64,000 bases of DNA from Nitrospirota bacterium (GCA_016208915.1 JACQXE010000072.1:39891-103890); one strand, 5' to 3'. Shown: positions 1 to 12,661, counted from the first letter of the stretch. A program made the numbers and translations. The notes: a model not told the origin generated them from the sequence alone.

Positions 1-1436
1 TCAAGACGGTCTTCGCCGCAAACAAACTTCAGATATATCCTATCCCCTTTGCTGTGCTCTATCGCATTTATGCATGCCTCGATAACAGCCATCTGAAGCT
101 GTTCAATATTGTCCCTGTCCAGATTCAGATTTTTCCCTATCTGTTCCAGACACTGGGCTGCAACAAGCTCGGCCTCTTTTACCGAAGGTATCGTCATTTC
201 AAAAGAAAGGGCGTTCTCTTCAGAAGTTGATACGCTTCCGAGTAGTTCTGCCTCTATATCCCTGTTGATCTTCCCGAGAATCTCTTTCATATAGAGACAG
301 TCTATTAAATCTGTCAGAACCCTGTCCTGCGGAGCCCTGAAGGAACCGAACTCACCGCTTACAAGACCTGAAAGATATAGAGCTTTTGTTATCTTCTCTG
401 CATATTTATTGTCTGAGAAATATCTCCCTGGAATCCTGTCCCGGCTAAATGGCTCCCCTGCGTGATATATTCTGTGGAGACCCTCAAGTATTTCCCGCCT
501 TATGCTCATATCAGGCAATGCCTTTTTTATAGCGGTAATCCAATAACTGTGAATCCTCCCAGCCATGATATCATCGATATACACTTTCCAGAAATCTTTA
601 TCCTCTGATCTTTTTCTTATGCCTGCATTTTTTGCTATAGCGCTTATGTACAACGGATTCCCTCCCAAATGATTGATTAATGCTGAGGGTATTAAATCCG
701 TCCTGTTGCCATATTTATCGAGAATGGATGAAAACATTGCAGATGCATCCTCAATACTCAGCGGTTGCACTTCTATTTTTACAAACCCTGCAGATAAAGG
801 CATCTCCTGTATCTCGGCCTGATTTCCTGTTATCACGTACTGGGTTTTAAGAAATTTGATCGGCTTTTCTAAAAGATAGACGATATCGGCTGATACAGCT
901 TTATCAGGAAGATAAAGATTGTTCAGCATCTGGAAATTATCTATCATAATAACAGCCGGCATGCCTGTGGACAGAGATGCATGATACGGGGCGCCTAATG
1001 CAAGACGCAGGGAATCCAGAGGCTCCTCAGTATTGATATACCGATCAAGTATTTCGCACGCCCATCCCGCCCTTCTTTCCTCAGCAAGGGAATAAATACC
1101 TTTGATGGATAATCCTTCTATATTCAGAAGAGAGGACTCTTTTTTCTCGAAGGCAAGTCTCTGGCAGAGGTATTGGGTTAAATAATCCCTTGAAAAATCT
1201 GATACCGAAAGAAGCGCATTATTGACAAAGTAATAAAATGGGGCTGTTGTTTCCTGCGCCCAGAACAGATGGTTGAATAATTGTTTTAGGAGTTCTGTTT
1301 TTCCTATGCCCCGGCGTCCTGAAAGAAAAATGTTCTCTGCAATGCTTTTTTGTAATTCCAGCGCTTTGTTATAAAGGAATAATAATTCCTCTTTTCTACC
1401 GAAAAAATCCTTTTCAGGAAGTGTACCTAATGGCAT
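1..1436 (-). CDS. AAA/NACHT-like ATPase with C-terminal RsbW-type HATPase domain (truncated by window edge)
   Basis: Own reverse-strand translation: MPLGTLPEKDFFGRKEELLFLYNKALELQKSIAENIFLSGRRGIGKTELLKQ (Walker A SGRRGIGKTE) and, near the window edge, QMAVIEACINAIEHSKGDRIYLKF (N-box of RsbW-like kinases). Open to base 1. Confidence 0.75.
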   Translation of the reverse strand, partial: MPLGTLPEKDFFGRKEELLFLYNKALELQKSIAENIFLSGRRGIGKTELLKQLFNHLFWAQETTAPFYYFVNNALLSVSDFSRDYLTQYLCQRLAFEKKESSLLNIEGLSIKGIYSLAEERRAGWACEILDRYINTEEPLDSLRLALGAPYHASLSTGMPAVIMIDNFQMLNNLYLPDKAVSADIVYLLEKPIKFLKTQYVITGNQAEIQEMPLSAGFVKIEVQPLSIEDASAMFSSILDKYGNRTDLIPSALINHLGGNPLYISAIAKNAGIRKRSEDKDFWKVYIDDIMAGRIHSYWITAIKKALPDMSIRREILEGLHRIYHAGEPFSRDRIPGRYFSDNKYAEKITKALYLSGLVSGEFGSFRAPQDRVLTDLIDCLYMKEILGKINRDIEAELLGSVSTSEENALSFEMTIPSVKEAELVAAQCLEQIGKNLNLDRDNIEQLQMAVIEACINAIEHSKGDRIYLKFVCGEDRL

Positions 1437-1544
1437 TTCACCTAAATCTCTCTGTTATTGAAATTTAACTATCATACCTTTAAACTTTATTTTTCGTCAA
1501 TGTGACGGGCAGGGGAGATGTCTTAAACTTAGTGATTTAAGAGG

Positions 1545-2333
1545 CTATTTATCTATCAATGCGATGAGCGCATCAGCCTCTTTATATCCGGAAATAACTC
1601 TTCCGTCCTGAAGTATGAGGGCAGGGGTGCCTGTAATGCCTAACTTACCGGCAAGCTTTATATTGTCATCAACTGCTGCTGTCTCACATTTTGGTTTTGG
1701 CAACTCTTTTCCAGCCATGGCATCATCAAGGAGTGTTATTGATTTTTCGCATATAATAGCTTTTGACTTGTCATATGCCCCTTTGTGCATCGGAAGGGGG
1801 AACATCTTTATATAAAAGGCAATGTCTTTCCTTCTTTCTAAGACCTTCTTCATCTCCAGATGAAGTTTAACGCAGAATGGTCATTCAGGGTCTGTAAAGA
1901 CAACCATTTTCTTTAAAGCATTTTTATCGCCCATCACCAGGGCATCATCAAGCGGTATTTTGGAGAAGTCAACTTTATTAATCTCTGATAGTTTTTCTGC
2001 TGTGAGGTTTGTTTTTTTCTTTAGGTCGAACAGTTGGCCTGATACGAGAAGTTTCTTCTCTGAATCTATATATAAAATTCCCTTCTGTCCACGCGCCTCA
2101 AAAACAACCTCCCAGAGTCCTTTTATCTGGGCCGGTTTCACCTCAAGGATTTTTACGTCGGGAATACCATCTTTTAGAAAATTCTGAGCTTCTTCATTGG
2201 TCAACTTGTGGCATTTGATGCAGTCATGATCGCCTTTGTCGCTGCTGTCTGCACGGAAAATAAAAAAGAGTCCTGCAGTTGCGATTATAAGAGCAATTAT
2301 TAAAATATATTTACGCACGTCAAAGTATAACAA
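1545..2333 (-). CDS. DsbC-like thiol:disulfide interchange protein with in-frame UGA (probable selenocysteine) and CXXCH motif
   Basis: ORFs 1881..2333 and 1545..1853 share a frame, separated only by TGA and the codons PFCVKLHLE. Join reads ...MVVFTDPE-U-PFCVKLHLEMKK..., where the DsbC family has TDPxCPxC. Hairpin directly 3' of the UGA. Confidence 0.8.
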
Positions 2334-2408
2334 TTAAAAATGTTTTTTTGCAAGCTCAATCTTATACGGGCTTTGTGTTTTCCTTTTAGTCTGGTCTATA
2401 ATGTTTTC

Positions 2409-3614
2409 ATGACAGCATTAATAAATTCTAACCCTTTATTCTTAATAACGATTCTTGCTGTGGGTTGTCTTGTTGCATTGCTTGTCTTTATTTCAGGTAA
2501 AAAGATTGGCGCTGCTCAGGAAAGAAAATGCCTTTCAAATAGCGAAAGGGTTCTTTTCAAAGAGTCTGCTCTTTTATCATCTAAGACTCAGGGATTCCAG
2601 AGGGAGTTAGAAAATTTGAAAAAACAGAATGAAAAATACTTGTACTTTCTTGTAAGGCTTCCCGAAGCTGTCAAGCGCTTAAATACAAATCTGTCATTTG
2701 ATGAAATAATCGCAACCACTGTCAGATTAATAAAAGAACTTTCTGCTCCAAGTGTTATTGAGCTATATTTGTTTAATCAATCTACTAACAGCTTGGAGCT
2801 TACCGCTGCCTTGGGTTCTGATAAGAAGAAAAGCGTAGAGGTCAAAATTGGTGAGGGGATTATCGGCATGGCTGCATTAAACAAGACTTTAGTATTCAAG
2901 GATAAATTCTCACAGTCTCCACACGATAAGAATATAGAAATTGGCATGCCTATGCTTTTTAAAGATGTCTTGATCGGCGTTATTGGTGTTGGGAAAATAT
3001 CCATGCAGTCTGACAATGAAAAAAGGTTTCTCGCAATGATAGCAGACCTTACAGCAATTTCCCTGCAAACTTCTGAAAGCCTGAGTACAGCAAAAAAGGA
3101 AGCTATTACAGATTCTCTCACAGGGCTTTATAACAAGCGTCACTTTCTTGACAAGGCACTTGAGATTGTACGTAAGGCAACAAATTATACCTTGCCTTTT
3201 TCTGTATTCATCTGTGATCTGGACCATTTTAAAAACTATAATGACAAAAATGGCCACGTGGAAGGCGACATCCTTCTTAAAGAACTGGCCAAACTTATAA
3301 AACAAAATACGCGTTCCACTTGTATTGCTGCCCGTTATGGCGGTGAAGAATTTATAGTCCTTCTTCCTGACATAGACAAAAAGGGCACTATGCTTTATGC
3401 TGAGCGGCTTAGAAAGCTGATCGAAGATTATCCTTTTTTACATCGGGAAAAACAGCTTCTTGGCTGTATCTCAATTAGCGGCGGGGTTGCAACTTTTCCT
3501 CTGGACGGAAATACTGTAGATGCGGTCATAAAAAATGCGGATACGGCTTTATCCCAATCAAAAACTGCGGGAAGAAACCGCATTACACCATACGAACCAC
3601 CCAAGTTATCATAG
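2409..3614 (+). CDS. GAF-GGDEF diguanylate cyclase
   Basis: N-terminal TM helix, GAF-like region, GGDEF signature RYGGEEFIVLLP. In-frame ATG at 2409 preferred over 2340, which lies in a duplicated segment. Confidence 0.85.
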   Translation: MTALINSNPLFLITILAVGCLVALLVFISGKKIGAAQERKCLSNSERVLFKESALLSSKTQGFQRELENLKKQNEKYLYFLVRLPEAVKRLNTNLSFDEIIATTVRLIKELSAPSVIELYLFNQSTNSLELTAALGSDKKKSVEVKIGEGIIGMAALNKTLVFKDKFSQSPHDKNIEIGMPMLFKDVLIGVIGVGKISMQSDNEKRFLAMIADLTAISLQTSESLSTAKKEAITDSLTGLYNKRHFLDKALEIVRKATNYTLPFSVFICDLDHFKNYNDKNGHVEGDILLKELAKLIKQNTRSTCIAARYGGEEFIVLLPDIDKKGTMLYAERLRKLIEDYPFLHREKQLLGCISISGGVATFPLDGNTVDAVIKNADTALSQSKTAGRNRITPYEPPKLS

Positions 3615-3622
3615 GAAAAACT

Positions 3623-4198
3623 CTAAAAATGTTTTTTTGCAAGCTCAATTAATCCAAAAATCTTCAGGTCAATAAAATTTCCCGCTGCTTCGAGCAAAGA
3701 CAATTTCCCGCTCAGATCCCCTATGGGAATCCTAAGCACTTCTATATCTTCTGTCTCATCCTGCTGTTTAAAGTCTGCCATTTCGAGCCCTTTTGCGAGA
3801 TATACTGTAAGGATTTCTGAAGATAAGCCTGAAGACAGAGGTCCCTGTACAAGAAAAGTTAACTCTTTCGTGAGATATCCGGTTTCCTCCCGAAGTTCCC
3901 TTCTTGCGGCATCTTCGAGAGCTTCTCCTTTATCATTCAACCCTGCCGGGAATTCTATCACATATTTGTTAACCGCAGGCCGGAACTGCCGTATTAAAAG
4001 CACGTCTCCATTCTCTGTAACAGGAACTATTGCAACAACCCCGTCGCAATCAACCCTTTCTGCAACTTCCCAGTTTCTTAACAAGCCTGACGAATTCCGA
4101 TATGTCACGCTGACACATTTTAAAAAATTCCCATGCCATAACAAGTTCTTTTCTATCACTTCTGGCATTTTTTGTCCTTTACGTTTCAGGAAAAACAC
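3623..4198 (-). CDS. NUDIX hydrolase (ADP-ribose pyrophosphatase-like)
   Basis: Nudix box: GLNDKGEALEDAARRELREETGYL. Confidence 0.88.
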   Translation of the reverse strand: MFFLKRKGQKMPEVIEKNLLWHGNFLKCVSVTYRNSSGLLRNWEVAERVDCDGVVAIVPVTENGDVLLIRQFRPAVNKYVIEFPAGLNDKGEALEDAARRELREETGYLTKELTFLVQGPLSSGLSSEILTVYLAKGLEMADFKQQDETEDIEVLRIPIGDLSGKLSLLEAAGNFIDLKIFGLIELAKKHF

Positions 4199-4249
4199 CT
4201 TCGTAAAATAATTATTCTTGACTCGATACTTATCAGAGGAATAAAATCA

Positions 4250-4325
4250 TGGTGGGCAGTCGCAGAATCGAACTGCGGACACGAGGCTTTTCAGGCCTCT
4301 GCTCTACCGACTGAGCTAACTGCCC
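4250..4325 (-). tRNA. tRNA-Phe(GAA)
   Basis: Reverse complement GGGCAGTTAGCTCAGTCGGTAGAGC...CTGAAAA...GTTCGATTCTGCGACTGCCCACCA folds as a cloverleaf; anticodon GAA; CCA encoded. Confidence 0.97.
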
Positions 4326-4369
4326 GTATTTATAACACTATAAACTCTTACTCTTTTTAATGTCAAGCT

Positions 4370-5959
4370 ATGCAAAAAGTTATAGCCGATAACTTCAGGC
4401 GGTATGGACATGCTGTTATTTCAGGGATTATTTTAATCTTTGCATTCCCTGCTTTTGACTTTTCATTTCTTGCATGGGTTGCCTTAACGCCATTTCTTAT
4501 CTCCCTCCTGAACAAAAGGCCTGCTGAGGCCTTCCGCGCAGGTTTTTTTATGGGTATCCCATACTTTTTCGGCACTCTTTACTGGATATACCACTCCATA
4601 AACCATTACGGAAATATCCCGCTTGTCCCAAGCCTTGCGCTTGTCCTTATCCTTTGCATGTATTTAAGTCTTTATACCGGTGTCTTCGCCGTGCTTTTTT
4701 CATGGAAAATCACTACTTCCAGGTTTCCGGCGCTTTTTCTTGCGCCTGTGATCTGGGTAACTCTGGAATTCCTACGTTCTTATGCGCTCACAGGTTTTCC
4801 ATGGTCCAGCATAGGTTATTCGCAATACAGGTTTCTCCCTGTAATACAGTTTGCAGACATAACAGGAATCTACGGGGTTTCTTTTCTGGTTGTAGCCTTT
4901 AATGGCGCAGTTGCCGACTTCTTTATTATCAAAAAAAGGCTGCGCGCTATGCCGCTGTTTTCACTTTCACAAACTATAACAGGTGTTGTTATCCTTGCAT
5001 TCTTGCTCATTTTCGTTTTTACCTATGGTTACTGGCGGCTTAGCGATTCTTCTGCCGGCGCGTCTGTACGCGTTAGCATTATTCAGGGGAATATAGAGCA
5101 GGACAAGAAATGGGACAATACCTACCAACGCGCTGTTCTTAATACCTATAAGGATTTATCTTTCGCTGTTGTTCCGATGTCCCCTAACCTGATAGTATGG
5201 CCTGAGACTGCTGTTCCATTCTATTTTAATTCTGACAAAAGCCTTACGCAGGAACTAGTCGATTTTCAGCAAACATTAAACTCCTATCTTTTGTTCGGAA
5301 GCGTTCTAATAAAAACACCCTCTGCTACAGACAGTCGTAGCGCATCTTCTGAAATCAGCAACCTGCCGACAAACAGCGCTGTGCTGCTTTCGCCTGATGG
5401 AAGACAGGCCTTTGTTTATGATAAAATACACTTGGTTCCCTTCGGTGAATATGTTCCCCTGAAAAAACTTTTGTTCTTCGTTGACAAGCTTGTTGCCGGC
5501 ATAGGAGATTATGTCCCTGGTGACAGTATTTTGAGAGCAGAAACGCCCTATGGAAATTTTGGTGTATTCATCTGTTATGAGATAATCTTTCCCGGTCTCG
5601 TAAGAAAATTTTATTCTAAAGATGGAGATTTTATAGTAACAATAACTAATGACGCCTGGTTTGGAAAGACCGCAGGGCCCTATCAGCATTTCAGCATGGC
5701 AGTATTACGGGCCGTGGAAAACCGGAAACCTGTTATACGAGCAGCAAATACAGGTATCTCTGGTTTCATTGACAGTAGCGGAAGGATTATAGGAATGACA
5801 CGGTTGTTTCAACGTACAGCCAGGACTATGGAGGTAAAAACCAATAGTTATAGGACTTTTTATTCAAAGTATGGAGATATTTTTTCATATATCTGTATTG
5901 TAATAACAATATTATTATCAATAAATATATCCCGGAGGCAGTATGTTACTACAATCTGA
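4370..5959 (+). CDS. lnt: Apolipoprotein N-acyltransferase
   Basis: TM-rich N-terminus plus nitrilase domain (IVWPETAVPF, KIHLVPFGEYVP, ICYEIIFP, VTITNDAWFG). Confidence 0.93.
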   Translation: MQKVIADNFRRYGHAVISGIILIFAFPAFDFSFLAWVALTPFLISLLNKRPAEAFRAGFFMGIPYFFGTLYWIYHSINHYGNIPLVPSLALVLILCMYLSLYTGVFAVLFSWKITTSRFPALFLAPVIWVTLEFLRSYALTGFPWSSIGYSQYRFLPVIQFADITGIYGVSFLVVAFNGAVADFFIIKKRLRAMPLFSLSQTITGVVILAFLLIFVFTYGYWRLSDSSAGASVRVSIIQGNIEQDKKWDNTYQRAVLNTYKDLSFAVVPMSPNLIVWPETAVPFYFNSDKSLTQELVDFQQTLNSYLLFGSVLIKTPSATDSRSASSEISNLPTNSAVLLSPDGRQAFVYDKIHLVPFGEYVPLKKLLFFVDKLVAGIGDYVPGDSILRAETPYGNFGVFICYEIIFPGLVRKFYSKDGDFIVTITNDAWFGKTAGPYQHFSMAVLRAVENRKPVIRAANTGISGFIDSSGRIIGMTRLFQRTARTMEVKTNSYRTFYSKYGDIFSYICIVITILLSINISRRQYVTTI

Positions 5960-7053
5960 GCTAAAAGAAGAACTCGCATCCTTAAGGGAAAAGGTCCATT
6001 CCCTTAGAGGTTATCTTTGATGTCGCTGGGCTTCAGCAAGAGATAGCTTCGATAAATGAGTCCCTCTTACAAGCTTCTGCTTGGTCTTTTCCGCAGAAGA
6101 TTCTTGAGCTGCAAAAAAGAAAGGCTTATATTGAGGACCTGCTTTTTCCATTAGAAGCCATCTTCAGCAAACTTTCTTATTTAGAGGATTCCATAAAGAT
6201 ACTGGATGAAGAAGAGGGGGCTGTCTTTCTTCAGGACATCCAACAGGAAGTTAATAAACTGAAGGAAGAAGTCGAGGGATTGGAATTAAAGCATCTTCTT
6301 TCCGGCCATCTGGACAAAAACAATGCTATTGTTTCTATACATCCTGGTGCAGGCGGGATGGAAAGCCAGGAATGGGCACAGATGTTGTTGAGGATGTATC
6401 TGCGGTGGGCAGAAAAAAATCACTTCAGTACAGAGATCTTGGATATAATATACGGAGAAGAGGCTGGAATAAAAAATGTAACATTTTCAGTGAATGGAAA
6501 TTATGCGTATGGTTTCTTAAAAGCTGAGGCTGGTGTTCACAGACTAGTTAGAATCTCCCCGTTCGATGCAAAAAAAAGACGACATACATCTTTCGCAGCT
6601 ATTCTCTTATATCCCGATATTGATAAAGACATAAACATCGAGATAAAGCCCGATGATCTTAAAATTGATACATTCAGGGCTTCTGGTGCTGGTGGCCAAC
6701 ACGTAAATAAAACTTCCTCTGCTGTGCGATTGACCCATCTGTCTACAGGAATAGTTGTTACCTGTCAGAATGAACGTTCCCAGTATAAAAACAAGGCTAC
6801 TGCGATGAAGATTCTTAAAGCGCGTCTTTATACTCTGTCCATTAAAGAGCAGGAGGACAAAATGAAGGGGATTATAGGTGATAAGAAAGATATTTCTTGG
6901 GGAAATCAGATAAGGTCTTATGTTCTTCAGCCATATAGAATGGTTAAGGATCATAGGACAGGCATAGAAATTGGAAATGTTGATTCTGTTCTTGACGGAG
7001 GACTGAACGATTTTATAAAGGCTTTCTTAAAAAATAAAAAGGCTGGAGTATAG
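5943..7053 (+). CDS. prfB: Peptide chain release factor 2 with programmed +1 frameshift
   Basis: Frame 0 MLLQSELKEELASLREKVHSLRGYL ends at TGA 6018-6020; +1 frame continues DVAGLQQEIASI...SGAGGQHVNKTSSAVRLTH. Slippery site CTT TGA with upstream AGAGG. Confidence 0.95.
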
Positions 7054-7343
7054 AATCTATTACTACTATAAAGTATTTATATAAAGGCAGTTGTAGTATT
7101 AGTTTGTGTTAGAAAGTGAAGATCAGTGTTAACTACTTGATTTTTAATTGAATTTGGTGTTTGTAAAAAATGATAGAGTATAGGTCTTAATATGAACAAA
7201 AAAGGGTGTCGAAAAAGATAACAATATACTGACAAAAGGATTAACAGTTTTCTTGATTGTATTTATGGAGATGCTATATAATAGTCAACCACCCGAAAGA
7301 GTTACTAACAATCTGTCAATAAAATGTTAATAAAGGCATAAAA

Positions 7344-8675
7344 ATGACCGTAGAAGATGTTTGGGAAAAAAGCCGCTCTATTATAGAAGAAAAGGTCGGT
7401 AGCAATATATTTGACCTTTGGATCAGACCAATAAAATCTGTGCAGATAAAGGATCAGCAGGTTACACTGGAGGTTCCGAACAGGTTTTTTAAGGAGTGGA
7501 TAGAAGACTATTATCCAAACCTTATGAGCGAGACCTTTGAGGGCGTTCTTGGGCAGGCAGTAGCAGTTAGGTATAAGATATCGGAAAAAGAGGCAGCAGA
7601 TATAAAAAGGATGGAAGCAAGGCTAGAAAACAGAAAGACAAGGCTCGCAAATAGGGGTATATATTTGAATCCAAGATATACCTTTGACAATTTTGTTACA
7701 GGACAGAGTAATCAGTTTGCACAGGCAGCGGCTAAGGCCGTAGCAGAAAATCCCGGCAGGGCATATAATCCGTTATTTGTATACGGTGGTGTAGGATTAG
7801 GTAAAACACATCTCATCAGCGCAATAGGAAATGCGGTAATAGACTGCAGACAGGAATACAACGTACTTTATGTATCAGCAGAACAGTTTACAAATGAGGT
7901 GGTAGCAGCTATCAGGCATAGCAAAACCGAAGAACTGAAGAAGAAATACAGAAACGTTGACATACTTCTAATAGATGATGTGCAATTTGTTGAGAACAAG
8001 GTGCAGACTCAGGAAGAATTATTCTATACGATTAATTCTCTTTATGAAAAACAGCAACAGATAGTAATCTCCAGCGACAGGCCGCCCAGAGAGATAAAAA
8101 CAGTCACAGACAGGCTCCGCTCAAGATTTAGCATGGGGCTTATAGCGGATATTCAGTTACCGGAATTCGAGACCAGGGTAGCAATAATACAGAAAAAGGC
8201 AACAAAGGAGAGAATGGAGCTTAAAGAAGAGGTAATAGCGTTTATAGCCTCCATAATAAAGACTAATATAAGAGAACTGGAGGGATGTCTTATAAGGCTC
8301 GGGGCTCAGTCATCCCTGACAGGGAAACAGATAGATATAGATATGGCAAAAACCGTGCTTAAGGACTTTCTACAGGATGAGGACAAGCCCATCAACATAG
8401 AACAGATACAGAAAACCGTTTGCGAATACTTCGGACTCAAACTGCAGGACCTGAAAGCTCGGAAGAGGACAAAAGAAATAGCGCTGCCGCGGCAAATAGC
8501 AATGTATCTTTGTAAACAACTCACAAAAGCATCACTGAGCGATATAGGCAAGAATATGGGCGGCAAAGACCACGCAACAGTAATCTACGCCTGTAATCAG
8601 ATAGAGGATAAGAAAACAAAGGACGATAACTTTAATAAGATGGTCGAAACCCTCTTACGTAAAATAAAACCTTAA
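7344..8675 (+). CDS. dnaA: Chromosomal replication initiator protein DnaA
   Basis: PLFVYGGVGLGKTHL Walker A, DILLIDDVQF Walker B, C-terminal GGKDHATVIYA. Confidence 0.98.
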   Translation: MTVEDVWEKSRSIIEEKVGSNIFDLWIRPIKSVQIKDQQVTLEVPNRFFKEWIEDYYPNLMSETFEGVLGQAVAVRYKISEKEAADIKRMEARLENRKTRLANRGIYLNPRYTFDNFVTGQSNQFAQAAAKAVAENPGRAYNPLFVYGGVGLGKTHLISAIGNAVIDCRQEYNVLYVSAEQFTNEVVAAIRHSKTEELKKKYRNVDILLIDDVQFVENKVQTQEELFYTINSLYEKQQQIVISSDRPPREIKTVTDRLRSRFSMGLIADIQLPEFETRVAIIQKKATKERMELKEEVIAFIASIIKTNIRELEGCLIRLGAQSSLTGKQIDIDMAKTVLKDFLQDEDKPINIEQIQKTVCEYFGLKLQDLKARKRTKEIALPRQIAMYLCKQLTKASLSDIGKNMGGKDHATVIYACNQIEDKKTKDDNFNKMVETLLRKIKP

Positions 8676-8684
8676 GGAGGCACT

Positions 8685-9788
8685 ATGAAACTGAGCGTTG
8701 CAAAGAACGAACTGCAGGAAAAACTTTCGAATATTCAGAATATAGTGGAGAAGAGAAATACAATGCCGGTATTAAGCCACTTTCTTCTTGAGGCCGGCAA
8801 GAAAAAAGCATACATACTTGCCACAGACCTCGAGACAGCAATAAAAGAGCCAGTGCAGATAACAGTAGAAAAAGAAGGAAGACTCTGCATCCCGGCAAGG
8901 AAGATGTTCGAGATCGTCAGAGAGGTTGAAGGAGACATAAACATGGAGTCGGACGACGGCCAATGGCTTAAGGTTCGAGCAGGCATGAGCAAGTTTAAGC
9001 TCGCATGCCTTTCAGCAGATGAATTTCCTGCATGGCCTGGAATGGAGAACGTAGACGAAATACAAATGGATGCAAAGAGCCTGGTAGATATGATAGAGAA
9101 GACGCTATATGCAGCCGGCGACAGCGATACGCGATATACGCTTAATGGGCTTCTGTTCCATACAAAGCCGGGCAGTGACGAGATGATAGTTGTCGGTACA
9201 GACGGGCATAGGCTGTCATGCATAAAAAAGAAGATAGACACGCCTATGAAAGAAGAAAAGAAAGTGATAATACCGAGGAAGGCAGCAGCAGAGATCAGAA
9301 AGTTTCTCGACAGAGAGGTTGAAAAAATTGCACTGGCGATAGGAAAGAGCCATGTAATGTTCAAAATACAAGAAGTGCAGTTCCTTACAAGGCTTATTGA
9401 GGGAACTTATCCGAATTATGAGCAGGTAATACCGGCGAACAATGAGAAAAAAATTGCAATCGGCAAAGATGATTTTATGAAGGCCCTCCGCAGGGTCTCT
9501 GTCATGAGCAAGGAAAAGAGCAATGCGATCAAGATAGACATAGCTGACGGCACGTTATCGGTTTCTGCATCAAATCCTGATCTCGGAGAAGCAAGAGATG
9601 AGGTAAAGATCGAATATAAAGGCGATTCTCTCTCTTTGGGTTTCAACGCAAGGTATATGATAGACGCGTTAGGGTCGATCGCAAAAGAAAAAGTAATATT
9701 TGAACTGCAGGACTCGCTGAGCCCAACACTTTTAAAAGAAGAGGGCAATAATGATTATCAATGTGTAATTATGCCAATGAGGATATAA
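8685..9788 (+). CDS. dnaN: DNA polymerase III beta clamp
   Basis: Typical beta-clamp sequence (TDLETAIK, C-terminal YQCVIMPMRI); follows dnaA. Confidence 0.97.
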   Translation: MKLSVAKNELQEKLSNIQNIVEKRNTMPVLSHFLLEAGKKKAYILATDLETAIKEPVQITVEKEGRLCIPARKMFEIVREVEGDINMESDDGQWLKVRAGMSKFKLACLSADEFPAWPGMENVDEIQMDAKSLVDMIEKTLYAAGDSDTRYTLNGLLFHTKPGSDEMIVVGTDGHRLSCIKKKIDTPMKEEKKVIIPRKAAAEIRKFLDREVEKIALAIGKSHVMFKIQEVQFLTRLIEGTYPNYEQVIPANNEKKIAIGKDDFMKALRRVSVMSKEKSNAIKIDIADGTLSVSASNPDLGEARDEVKIEYKGDSLSLGFNARYMIDALGSIAKEKVIFELQDSLSPTLLKEEGNNDYQCVIMPMRI

Positions 9789-9836
9789 AGCAGCTATCAG
9801 CTGATAGCCAAAAGTGGACCGCAGAAAGAGGTTTAG

Positions 9837-12248
<2,412 letters not shown>

Positions 12249-12280
12249 AGAACAAAACTAATACAACAGGAGGAAGATTA

Positions 12281-12643
12281 ATGCAAAAAGTTTTGTATGT
12301 GATTACACATGATCCGAAAGACAGGTGCGACCTCGTATCAGGTGTTTTTGCACAGGCTCTGACTGCTTTGAGCCTCGAATTTAAGACCGAGGTATTTCTA
12401 ATGGACAGGGGCATAAAAGTTGTCAAGAAAGACTACATAAAGGGAATGAAGTCTTCATCGTTTGACCCGCTTGCTGACTTGATTAGGGATTTCAGAGAAA
12501 TGGGGGGGAAGTTGTATGTTTGTCATCCATTTGTTGAGGGCGGCATAGTAAAAAGAAAGGAGTGCGAGGATTTTGTTGATGAGTTTATCAATTCATCAAG
12601 ACTGCTCGATGATTCAGAAGAAGCAAGAGTCTTTACATATTAA
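12281..12643 (+). CDS. DsrE/DsrF-like family protein
   Basis: Small Rossmann-like ORF, VLYVITHDPKDRCDLVSGVFAQALTAL..., resembling the DsrE family. Confidence 0.55.
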   Translation: MQKVLYVITHDPKDRCDLVSGVFAQALTALSLEFKTEVFLMDRGIKVVKKDYIKGMKSSSFDPLADLIRDFREMGGKLYVCHPFVEGGIVKRKECEDFVDEFINSSRLLDDSEEARVFTY

Positions 12644-12661
12644 TTAAAAGAAGGATTCTCT

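Noticed and set aside
1615-1815. Plus-strand ORF over the DsbC-like gene
   Set aside because: Antisense shadow of the conserved minus-strand coding sequence.
7054-7343. dnaA upstream spacer as oriC
   Set aside because: AT-rich but no convincing TTATNCACA cluster; only a weak TGTTAATAA near the start codon. The 41-42.5 kb region is a better candidate.
8735-9364. 209-aa antisense ORF over dnaN
   Set aside because: Shadow ORF on the opposite strand of a clearly conserved gene; low-complexity Ser-rich translation.
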